Assembly (NCBI GenBank): GCA_029242715.1
Contig: JAQWTL010000018.1
Location: 1 to 64,000 of the forward strand
Length of the DNA stretch: 64,000 nt
Reading direction: 5' to 3'
Source of the DNA: Phycisphaerales bacterium
GTDB lineage: Bacteria; Planctomycetota; Phycisphaerae; Phycisphaerales; SM1A02
Part shown: piece after piece, positions 27,795 to 35,578 of the stretch
Position numbering within the stretch: the stretch's first letter is position 1
Layout of the letters: the number at the start of each line of letters is the position of its first letter
Made by a program: the position numbers and the translations under genes
The notes under the pieces: model-generated
What the model was told of the DNA's origin: nothing
The model's database searches: none
The model's input: the letters and a program-made list of their open reading frames with translations, nothing else

Positions 27795-30146
27795 GTGAAT
27801 TCCAAGTCATTTATCTGCCTAGTTTTGGCCTCTGCGTGGGCTTTGCCCACGTTGGTCTATGCCGTTGGAAACCCGCTGTTGCCCCTGCCCACGACAGCGG
27901 AGGATTTCTACCAGCCCGGCACCCAGCCACTCCCGACACAGCCGGGAACTGATCCGCCGATGCAGATGCAGGAATTCGAAATCGCACCCTTCAGTTGCGC
28001 AGGATGCCATCTCTTCGAGGATGACAACAACCCTGATATCCAAACGGGTCCCATGAATCTCTGGGCCGCCAGCATGATGGCCCAGTCCGTCCGCGATCCC
28101 ATCTGGCAAGCTGCCGTGACCATCGCGAACCAGGACGCCGATTTCAGTGGCGAGTACTGCATGCGATGTCATACACCCACTGGCTGGGGAAGTGGACGGA
28201 GCACCAATGGTGTTCTCGAAGATCTTCTCGATCCTGATGACTATGACGGAGTCAATTGCAACTTCTGTCACCGCATGGTTGATCCAATTGCTTCTGAAGA
28301 GAACCCCACTGAAGACGAACTCATCCTTCAGGATCTGATTGATGCCGGCACGTATCCGGACCCTGATCAACCAGGTAACGGTCGTTTCATTTTCGATCCA
28401 GTCGATACACGACGTGGGCCGCTGGATGATGTTCTGTACAACATGCACGGTGCCTCGGAGATCAAAGTCTCCCCGTTCCACCTGGACTCGGCTCAATGCG
28501 CTGCGTGCCATGATCTGAGCAATCCGGCCTTTGAACGGCAGGAAGATGGGACATACCTGTTGACTGACTTCGACACGGCCCATCCAACCCAGAACACCTA
28601 TGACATGATGCCCGAGCAGAGGACCTACTCGGAATGGCTGGCCAGCAAGTTCGCTGATGGGGGCGTGCAGTTCGATGACGGTCGTTTCGGCGGCGAACAC
28701 CCCACAGGACTCATGCAATCCTGTCAGGACTGCCACATGCCCAAGGCATCGGGCGCCAACTGCGCCTTCTGGTACCTCCCCGATGTCGGCCATCGAAAAA
28801 GTCTTTCGCTGCACCATTTCACAGGAGCCAATTCCTGGGTACTGGGTGCTGTCAAAGAGCTCTACGAACCTCAGCACACCAGCCTGACTGAACAATCCGT
28901 ATCAGACGCAAAGGATCGAACCGTTGCGCTGATGCAGGCTGCTTCAGACATGGACGTCACACAGGAAGACGCCATACTGAATATCCGCATCACCAACTGG
29001 TCCGGACACAAGCTTCCAACCGGCTACCCGGAAGGTCGCCGGATGTGGGTCAATGTGAAGTTCTATGACGATTCAGACACCCTGATCGAAGAAATCGGGG
29101 AATACGACTACACGACTGCTGAACTCGATGTCGAAGGAACGAAGATCTACGAGATGCTCCGTGGCATTGATGCAAATGTTGCTGCAGCCACTGGCTTGCC
29201 TGAAGGCGAGACGCTCCATCTGGTCCTGGCAAATGAAATCCTCAAGGACAACCGCATCCCGCCAGTCGGTTTCACGAATGCGGGCTTCGAAGGGATTCGA
29301 GCTGCACCAGTGAACTACACCTATGCAGATGATCAGCATTGGGATGACACCGCTGCCTCGATTCCTGCAGGTGCCACGAAAGCTGTCGTTGGTCTTCTGC
29401 ACCAGACAACGACCAAGGAATACATCGAGTTCCTGCGTGACAACAACCACACGGATTTGAAGGGGCAAATTGCCTATGACGCCTGGGTTGATCATGGCAA
29501 GAGCGCGCCTGTGACGATGGACCTCGTCGAAATCGATCTGGAAATTCCAGAAGGCGATGGCGACACCTGTGATTCTCCGTTGATCGCCTCCCTTGGCTCA
29601 AACAGCTTTGATACCAGTGATGCAACGGACAGTGGCTTCGGTAATCCTGACGAACTGCAATGCCCTGACAGCTACCTTGACTGGGGCAGTTCACCTGACC
29701 GCTGGTTCTCATGGCAACCTCTGGACAATGGAACCGCTTCGTTCAATACCTGCGATTCCACTTCCTATGACACCTCGCTTGTCATCTACGAGGGCTCCGA
29801 GTGCAGTTCTCTGACCCAGTTGGCTTGCAATGGCGATGCCACGGGTGATTCGGGATGTCAGCAGTTCTACTCATCGATTACCGACCTGGCCATAACCGGT
29901 GGCAGCACGTACTACATTCGACTCGGTGGCTGGCAAGCCGCCACCGGTCCTGGCACGCTGAACATCGATTACGAAGCCACTGCAAATCCTGCCGACCTCG
30001 ACATGGATGGCGATGTGGATGTGGATGACATCCTGTTGCTCCTGGCTGATTTCGGCTGCACAGGTTCATGTACGGGCGATGTGAATGATGATGGCGTGGT
30101 TGACGTCACTGACCTGCTGGAATTGCTGGCAGCCTGGTCTGCCTGA
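27795..30146 (+). CDS. Pentahaem c-type cytochrome with dockerin-like tail
   Basis: 783 residues. GTG start behind GAGGAG; signal peptide ending VYA. Five CxxCH haem-binding motifs are visible: CAGCH, CMRCH, CNFCH, CAACH and CQDCH, all within the first 330 residues. The sequence GHKLPTGYPEGRRMW follows, a signature seen in multihaem cytochromes of the c554 class. A beta-rich domain precedes the last 50 residues, which are two dockerin-like loops (DLDMDGDVDVDDILLLL, DVNDDGVVDVTDLLELL) with the GCTGSC Cys pair. A haem protein carrying the surface-sorting tail suggests electron transfer at or outside the outer membrane; this is an inference. Confidence 0.9.
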   Translation: MNSKSFICLVLASAWALPTLVYAVGNPLLPLPTTAEDFYQPGTQPLPTQPGTDPPMQMQEFEIAPFSCAGCHLFEDDNNPDIQTGPMNLWAASMMAQSVRDPIWQAAVTIANQDADFSGEYCMRCHTPTGWGSGRSTNGVLEDLLDPDDYDGVNCNFCHRMVDPIASEENPTEDELILQDLIDAGTYPDPDQPGNGRFIFDPVDTRRGPLDDVLYNMHGASEIKVSPFHLDSAQCAACHDLSNPAFERQEDGTYLLTDFDTAHPTQNTYDMMPEQRTYSEWLASKFADGGVQFDDGRFGGEHPTGLMQSCQDCHMPKASGANCAFWYLPDVGHRKSLSLHHFTGANSWVLGAVKELYEPQHTSLTEQSVSDAKDRTVALMQAASDMDVTQEDAILNIRITNWSGHKLPTGYPEGRRMWVNVKFYDDSDTLIEEIGEYDYTTAELDVEGTKIYEMLRGIDANVAAATGLPEGETLHLVLANEILKDNRIPPVGFTNAGFEGIRAAPVNYTYADDQHWDDTAASIPAGATKAVVGLLHQTTTKEYIEFLRDNNHTDLKGQIAYDAWVDHGKSAPVTMDLVEIDLEIPEGDGDTCDSPLIASLGSNSFDTSDATDSGFGNPDELQCPDSYLDWGSSPDRWFSWQPLDNGTASFNTCDSTSYDTSLVIYEGSECSSLTQLACNGDATGDSGCQQFYSSITDLAITGGSTYYIRLGGWQAATGPGTLNIDYEATANPADLDMDGDVDVDDILLLLADFGCTGSCTGDVNDDGVVDVTDLLELLAAWSA

Positions 30147-30174
30147 CTTCAACAAGCGATATACTTCCCCCGCG

Positions 30175-31134
30175 ATGAGCCATCATTGGAGCAATCGCGG
30201 ACACCTGTTGAGCCTGGAAGATTTTTCCCGGGAGGACATGCTGTCAATCCTTCAAGAGGCCGCAGCCATGCTTCCGATTGCTCGGGGCGAAGCACCTGCT
30301 ACGGATGACTTGTCAGGCAAGACGGTTGCAACCCTGTTTTTCGAGAACAGCACTCGAACACGGTTGAGTTTCACGATGGCTGGCAAGCGTGTTGGGGCAG
30401 AAGTCCTTGACCTCAATGCCTCAACCTCCAGTTCATCAAAGGGCGAAACGCTTCTGGATACCGCTCTGAATGTTCAGGCCATGGGTGTTGATGGGCTGGT
30501 ACTCAGGTGCAGTGCATCCGGTGGTCCTCAGCTCGTTGCCAAAGGTGTTCGGATCCCTGTGATCAATGCCGGTGACGGCAGACATGAACATCCAACACAG
30601 GGTCTCCTTGATGCCCTGGCTCTCCAGGAACACTTCGGCCGCAAATCACTCGATGGATTGACGATCGCGATTGTGGGCGACGTCGGCAGCAGCCGCGTTG
30701 CCAGATCCAATGCCCAGAGCTTGACGGCCCTGGGGGCCGACGTGGTTCTGACCGGCCCACCTTCTCTGGTACCAGAGGCCATGGCTGAGCTTGTGACCTC
30801 AACAGAGAACACACGTGGATCCGTACGTGTGGAACATGAGCTTGATGGAATCCTGGGCTCGATCGATGCGATCATGATGCTCCGCGTTCAGTTTGAACGG
30901 CATGGTGGACTGGGTATCCCCAGTGACTACGTGGAGCAGTTCGGTCTTTCTGTTGATCGCGCAGCTCGCTTGCGGGATGGTGCACCGGTTCTGCACCCGG
31001 GACCGATCAACCGGGGGACCGAGATCGATCCCGAGGTGGCTGATGGCCCCAGAAGCCTGATACTTGACCAGGTGACATGTGGCGTAGCTGTCCGAATGGC
31101 CATCCTCAAAGGCCTTCTTTCCAGGAACAGCTGA
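30175..31134 (+). CDS. pyrB: Aspartate carbamoyltransferase catalytic subunit
   Basis: First committed step of pyrimidine synthesis. Motifs: FFENSTRTRLSF (carbamoyl-phosphate site STRTR), HPTQGLLD and the C-terminal HPGPINRG. The length of 319 residues from ATG 30175 fits the family. The frame continues upstream to 30085 but overlaps the previous gene, so I use the internal ATG. No regulatory chain (pyrI) or pyrC is adjacent. The FliN-like gene follows after about 50 bp. Confidence 0.96.
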   Translation: MSHHWSNRGHLLSLEDFSREDMLSILQEAAAMLPIARGEAPATDDLSGKTVATLFFENSTRTRLSFTMAGKRVGAEVLDLNASTSSSSKGETLLDTALNVQAMGVDGLVLRCSASGGPQLVAKGVRIPVINAGDGRHEHPTQGLLDALALQEHFGRKSLDGLTIAIVGDVGSSRVARSNAQSLTALGADVVLTGPPSLVPEAMAELVTSTENTRGSVRVEHELDGILGSIDAIMMLRVQFERHGGLGIPSDYVEQFGLSVDRAARLRDGAPVLHPGPINRGTEIDPEVADGPRSLILDQVTCGVAVRMAILKGLLSRNS

Positions 31135-31184
31135 TCCTGTCTGCAAGTTCACATGGACAGGCCTCATGGCCCGATAAGCAGGGT

Positions 31185-31433
31185 ATGAATGCCCCCATCG
31201 ATGCCACGCAACGTCTTCCAATTCCAGTCTCGGTTCAAATCGCAACCAAGCCCACCCGACTCCAGGAAATCACCCGCCTTCAGCCCGGGTCCATCATCGA
31301 GTTACCCAAGAGGGCGGATGAGGATCTTGACATCATGATCAACTCAGCCGTGATCGGAAAAGGCAAGGCTGTGAAGGTTGGTGAGAACTTCGGCGTGGAG
31401 ATCACGTCATACCGTGGCCTGACGTCGAGCTGA
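31185..31433 (+). CDS. FliN/SpoA-domain protein (flagellar motor switch-like)
   Basis: 82 residues beginning MNAPIDATQRLPIPVSVQI, followed by the SpoA fold: LQPGSIIELPKRADEDLDI and VIGKGKAVKVGENFGVEITSY, the same strand order as the FliN C-terminal domain. FliN forms part of the flagellar C-ring with FliM and FliG. No other motor genes are next to it, so a type III secretion C-ring homologue is the alternative. The start is the ATG at 31185, which begins the conserved part. Confidence 0.8.
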   Translation: MNAPIDATQRLPIPVSVQIATKPTRLQEITRLQPGSIIELPKRADEDLDIMINSAVIGKGKAVKVGENFGVEITSYRGLTSS

Positions 31434-31557
31434 TCACTGGGCCCGTTTAAAGCCGATCATGCGGACCGTTCGGTCTGTGCGGCCTCATCTGGACCAATAC
31501 ACCCACTCATGGGGGTGTAACCAGATCGCCAAGCTCAATTCATCCGAATCAACTGGT

Positions 31558-32046
31558 ATGGCAACTACGTCCCAAGGCTGGCCTTCCAGGATGCTTCCAC
31601 TCTTGCAGTGGGGGTGGTACGCAGGTCTCGCAGGAGCCGCCTTCACGGTTCTTCTGGTCAATGGAGATCCATCAGCCGCCCTGGTACTGGCCATTGTGCT
31701 TCCGGTTGCCATGCTTCGAACTCATGGCACCAGAACCATCACGACCCTGGCCCTGGCTGGCGGCGTTGCGATCATGGCCATGGTCCTCTCCACGCGATCG
31801 GAACTGGATCCATCGCTACGAAGCACGTTTCTGTCCGTTGGAATGCTTGCTCCAGCATTAGGCCTGGCAGTCGCCATGCCCATGTGCATCTGCTGGATTC
31901 AAGAGAAGCGTGCCTGTCCGGAACATATGCCGGAAATCATCGCGGAACCTGTTGATCAGAGTTCAATGATGCTCATGTCCGATTCGACGACCTGTGGAAC
32001 CTTGGGAAGGCTCACGTCAGAAACGAAGCGGTCCAAGGCTGCGTGA
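31558..32046 (+). CDS. Small hydrophobic membrane protein, unknown
   Basis: From ATG 31558 the product has about 162 residues (the frame is open from 31459). It has three or four hydrophobic segments (YAGLAGAAFTVLLV, AALVLAIVLPVAML, LALAGGVAIMAMVL, LSVGMLAPALGLAVAMPMCI) and a polar tail. I recognise no family. Its last 91 bases overlap the 3' end of nuoG on the opposite strand, which is unusual and lowers confidence. It follows the FliN-like gene on the same strand and may be co-transcribed. Confidence 0.5.
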   Translation: MATTSQGWPSRMLPLLQWGWYAGLAGAAFTVLLVNGDPSAALVLAIVLPVAMLRTHGTRTITTLALAGGVAIMAMVLSTRSELDPSLRSTFLSVGMLAPALGLAVAMPMCICWIQEKRACPEHMPEIIAEPVDQSSMMLMSDSTTCGTLGRLTSETKRSKAA

Positions 32047-33602
32047 GATGCCATCGCCTGCCGGGTAACAGCTGCATTGAAATGTGATGGCCGGCTCGAG
32101 GCCAAGGCTGCTTGCAGATCCATCGCGATCTGGGCTTCGCTCTTGCAGTAATCGATGGGCGCTATGGCCTGCTCGAAACTCTGCAGCACACCATCCGCAT
32201 TCTCGAACGTCCCGGCTTTTTCCATCCAGCTAGCTGCCGGCAGGTAAACATCTGCTCGAGTCGTCAGAGCATTGGGAAGCGTATCGATCTGGAGAACAAA
32301 TCGATCCGGACCAATGGCCTCCAACAGAGATGGCGTCACCCACTGGCTGGGATAATTACCCGTGACGACCAATCGATCGATCTTGGTATCCGTGGCCAAT
32401 GTCTTCTCCATGGCGGCAGCATCCATGACCTGCAGGCCAAGGGCTTCAAGCACCCGACGAACACCCCTTGCATTCGGGGCCTTCTCCGCTCGGATGGTGT
32501 AACCACCAGGGAATGATTTGTCCTGGCCATTGAATGGGACTGGACCGACACCCACCACGGCCTGTGAATCAATTGAAAGCGCCAGCTGGCCCAGATACCA
32601 GGCATCCTCACAGGACAGCATGGGCGAGACCAGCAGGGCCAGTCTTTCGCCTGTTCGTATTGCTTCCACAGCCTTTGCCATGGATTCCGTCCACGCTTCT
32701 GCAGCTTGAGGCATTGGCCATTCATCACGGCTCCTGACCATGGGCATTCGGTGCCTGGTCTCATCGTGTATGAATTTCCACCCGTAGCGGATCTCATCTG
32801 AAATCCACCATTTGTTGATCGACTCGTTGGCACGTGGCTTCACTCTGAACACGGTCCCATTGTTGTGCTCGATGCTGATGTTGTCGCCGGAAGCAGTGAT
32901 GCCATCAATGGAAGGGGTGCGTGTCAGGAACCACACACGCTGAGCAAAGAGGAAGTCCTTGTCCAGCAAGGCACCAACGGGACAGATGTCCACGACGTTG
33001 CCACTGAGTTCGTTATCAAGACCCTGACCAGGGAAGACATCAATCTCTTCCTTGGCACCACGGCCCTGGACCATGAGTTCATCGGTACCGGTAACCTCGC
33101 GAGTAAAGCGAACACACCGAGTACACATGATGCAACGGTCGCCATAAAGCAGCACGTGTAAACCAATGTCCTTCTTGGGCTGCTTGATCTTTTCCTCTTC
33201 GAACCGACTGCTCGCACGGCCATATCGATAGGCATAGTCCTGGAGGTAGCATTCGCCAGCCTGATCACAGACCGGACAATCAACGGGGTGATTGATCAGC
33301 AGGAGTTCCATCACGGATCGTTGATTGGCGACTGCCTTCGGCGAGTCCGTGTAGACAACCTGGCCTTCCTGGGCAAGGGTCTGACACGTGGGCATCAACT
33401 TGGGCATCGGCTCGAGCTTGCCTTCGTTGCGAGGATTGGGCGCCCAGATCTCCGCCAGACAGATACGACAATTGGCCACCACGGAGAGTCCCGGGTGCCA
33501 GCAGTAGTGGGGGATTTCCTGTTCCTGCGCAAGAGCCACTTCAAGGATGGATTGACCCTCCTTGAACTCAGCGGGCCGGCCATTGATCGTGATGCTCGGC
33601 AT
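31956..33602 (-). CDS. nuoG: NADH-quinone oxidoreductase subunit G (short form)
   Basis: The 75 kDa iron-sulfur subunit of complex I. I use ATG 33602, which gives the family-like start MPSITINGRPAEF (open to 33632). An N-terminal 2Fe-2S ferredoxin domain (YCWHPGL, NCRICLAE, CQT) comes first. The His-ligated 4Fe-4S motif HPVDCPVCDQAGEC and the CIMCTRCVRF / CPVGAL cluster follow. The molybdopterin-oxidoreductase-like remainder is shorter than in E. coli NuoG (548 residues against about 900). The gene sits 8.6 kb from nuoD/E/F on the same strand, with unrelated genes between. Confidence 0.95.
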   Translation of the reverse strand: MPSITINGRPAEFKEGQSILEVALAQEQEIPHYCWHPGLSVVANCRICLAEIWAPNPRNEGKLEPMPKLMPTCQTLAQEGQVVYTDSPKAVANQRSVMELLLINHPVDCPVCDQAGECYLQDYAYRYGRASSRFEEEKIKQPKKDIGLHVLLYGDRCIMCTRCVRFTREVTGTDELMVQGRGAKEEIDVFPGQGLDNELSGNVVDICPVGALLDKDFLFAQRVWFLTRTPSIDGITASGDNISIEHNNGTVFRVKPRANESINKWWISDEIRYGWKFIHDETRHRMPMVRSRDEWPMPQAAEAWTESMAKAVEAIRTGERLALLVSPMLSCEDAWYLGQLALSIDSQAVVGVGPVPFNGQDKSFPGGYTIRAEKAPNARGVRRVLEALGLQVMDAAAMEKTLATDTKIDRLVVTGNYPSQWVTPSLLEAIGPDRFVLQIDTLPNALTTRADVYLPAASWMEKAGTFENADGVLQSFEQAIAPIDYCKSEAQIAMDLQAALASSRPSHFNAAVTRQAMASHAALDRFVSDVSLPKVPQVVESDMSIIEL

Positions 33603-33657
33603 AAGACCGGTCATGCTAGTAAACCGAGCCATACCGCTGCAAGCATCCTTCCAAAGA

Positions 33658-34356
33658 TCACCTCGCGGGCAGGGTTGATGCTTCCAGGATGATGGCCCCT
33701 GGCTCCAAAGCCATCTTTTCCACCCTGACCCTTCGGTCGTCCACGAGCGGGATCATCGCCTCCATAGCCGCATCCCCCAAAGCAGCCTTGATCAGGCTGC
33801 CAGCAGAGCCTTCCAGTTGGGGCAACATCTGCCGGAGCCTGGCATCCATGGCCGTCCTGCCAAAGGGGATTGGCAACCTGCCTAGCCGGACCCATCCGGG
33901 CCGAAGGTCGATTTGCCCATCCCTGATGGAAGGGTGAAAACTGAGCACAACCACACGATCGGACCCCAAAATGTCCTCGATCCGAATCCCCACATCGATT
34001 CCTCTGGTTCTGAATCGAATCTGTGGCCGAGACAGGCCATCAGGCCACTGGATGGAGGGCTGATGGCTCAGCCAGGGTCCTAGCCGTGTCGACAACCAGG
34101 CGTTGATTGCTTCATCGGTGATCCGAAGTCGCCAACGCTCTCCGGATGGCCTGATCTTCTGGAGCTCTTCCGCCAGACGAAATTCAACCTGTTCCCCCAT
34201 GTTGGCTCGGGCAATGTCATCTTCTGCCACGGAGTGGAACCACCCCGGCGACCAGCCCGCCAGGATCCAGCACGCCAGGACAAGCAGTAGCAGGATGCAG
34301 GCGGCAGCAGCCAGGAGCATCGGGACAGGTGTTCTGCTGGCACGTGTTGACCTCAT
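33658..34356 (-). CDS. Membrane-anchored protein of unknown function
   Basis: About 232 residues from ATG 34356. One N-terminal transmembrane anchor (PMLLAAAACILLLLVLACWIL) is followed by a soluble domain with a LAEELQ...RLRITDEAINAWLSTRL segment. The domain has alternating strands (RIRFRTRGIDVGIRIED, GRLPIPFGRTAMDARLRQML) and a C-terminal VRVEKMALEPGAIILEA. This pattern resembles lipid- or membrane-associated beta proteins such as AsmA-like or DUF-type secreted domains, but no family is assigned. It lies upstream of nuoG on the same strand (55 bp gap) and is divergent from corA. Confidence 0.7.
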   Translation of the reverse strand: MRSTRASRTPVPMLLAAAACILLLLVLACWILAGWSPGWFHSVAEDDIARANMGEQVEFRLAEELQKIRPSGERWRLRITDEAINAWLSTRLGPWLSHQPSIQWPDGLSRPQIRFRTRGIDVGIRIEDILGSDRVVVLSFHPSIRDGQIDLRPGWVRLGRLPIPFGRTAMDARLRQMLPQLEGSAGSLIKAALGDAAMEAMIPLVDDRRVRVEKMALEPGAIILEASTLPAR

Positions 34357-34412
34357 GCTGAGAATGGTACCCTGCACCGGAGTGGCTCCAGCACTGCCGC
34401 TTTGACTGCAAG

Positions 34413-35570
34413 ATGATGGACAAACAAAGCACATCCGATGAGAACCAGCCGAAGCGAAGCCTCAAAGACGGGCTGAAGCGTGTCCTGCACGCTGGCCATT
34501 TCAGCGGCTACCCCGAAAGCAACCTCACCCATCAAGCCATTGCCCAGAATGGAGATGCCCCGCCTGTCCAGAAAATCTGCATCGACTACGGCCCGGACAA
34601 TCTCCAGGAGCAGAACATCGAGGATGTGGAGGCCTTCTTCGCAGCGCCTCGACCAGCCTGGAGCAAGGTTCGCTGGATCCGGGTCATCGGAACACCGGAT
34701 GCGAATTTTCTGAATGCCCTGGGCAATCGGCATCACTTTCACCCCCTGGCACTTGAAGACCTGATCCAGATCCCTCAACGCCCCAAGGTGGACAAGTACA
34801 CCGAGGATCCAAATCATTCCTATCTCGCTGTCATTGCCTCCTCACCTGCATTGATTAACCAGCGGCTGACCAGTCAGCAGGTTGCCATCTTTGCCAGCAA
34901 GACCCTTGTCGTCTCCTTTCAGGAATATGGAGAGGACACCTTTGACCGAATTCAGGAACGTTTGAAGATTGAGAAAAGTCACTTGCGTAAAGGTGGTGGT
35001 GATTTTCTCCTGTATTGCATCCTGGACAAGATCGTGGATCAACTTTTCCCGATCCTTGACCAGATGGGTGATCAACTGGAATCCCTTGATGAAGCCGTAC
35101 TGGAATCCCCCAGCACGAAGCACATGGTGAACATCCATGATGCCAAACGTGAAATGATGCTTCTTCGCAGGGAAATCTGGCCCATGCGTGAAATGCTGTT
35201 GTCCTTGAAGTCTCTGCATTCCGAATCAGACAAAATCATCAGCGCTGAGACCTCGATCTATCTCCGTGATGTCTATGACCACTGCATACACGTTGCGGAC
35301 ATGCTTGAGACCTATCGCGACGCCATCACGGCTATTCTCGACATCCACATGAACATGATGAGCAACCGGATGAACGAGGTCATGAAGGTCCTGACCATCA
35401 TCGCAACAATCTTCATCCCGCTCTCGTTCCTCAGTGGGGTCTTCGGAATGAACTTCACCACGTCGCTACCAGGGCAGAACGACCCCTGGTCATTCACCAT
35501 CTTTGCCTTAGCCTGCGGGACTTTGGGCCTCGGAATGCTTGGCTTGTTCTGGTGGCGAAAGTGGCTCTAG
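34413..35570 (+). CDS. corA: CorA-family magnesium/cobalt transporter
   Basis: 385 residues. A large cytoplasmic N-terminal domain (HPLALEDLIQIPQRPKVDKY is the CorA alpha/beta-domain signature) is followed by a long stalk helix. Two C-terminal transmembrane helices follow; the first ends in the essential GMN motif (FGMNFTT, about residue 345). The last residues are basic (WWRKWL). The start is ATG 34413 or the adjacent ATG 34416. Confidence 0.95.
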   Translation: MMDKQSTSDENQPKRSLKDGLKRVLHAGHFSGYPESNLTHQAIAQNGDAPPVQKICIDYGPDNLQEQNIEDVEAFFAAPRPAWSKVRWIRVIGTPDANFLNALGNRHHFHPLALEDLIQIPQRPKVDKYTEDPNHSYLAVIASSPALINQRLTSQQVAIFASKTLVVSFQEYGEDTFDRIQERLKIEKSHLRKGGGDFLLYCILDKIVDQLFPILDQMGDQLESLDEAVLESPSTKHMVNIHDAKREMMLLRREIWPMREMLLSLKSLHSESDKIISAETSIYLRDVYDHCIHVADMLETYRDAITAILDIHMNMMSNRMNEVMKVLTIIATIFIPLSFLSGVFGMNFTTSLPGQNDPWSFTIFALACGTLGLGMLGLFWWRKWL

Positions 35571-35578
35571 CCCGAGAC

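Noticed and set aside
27819-28895. A 358-codon minus-strand frame antisense to the multihaem cytochrome
   Set aside because: The CxxCH motifs on the plus strand are decisive.
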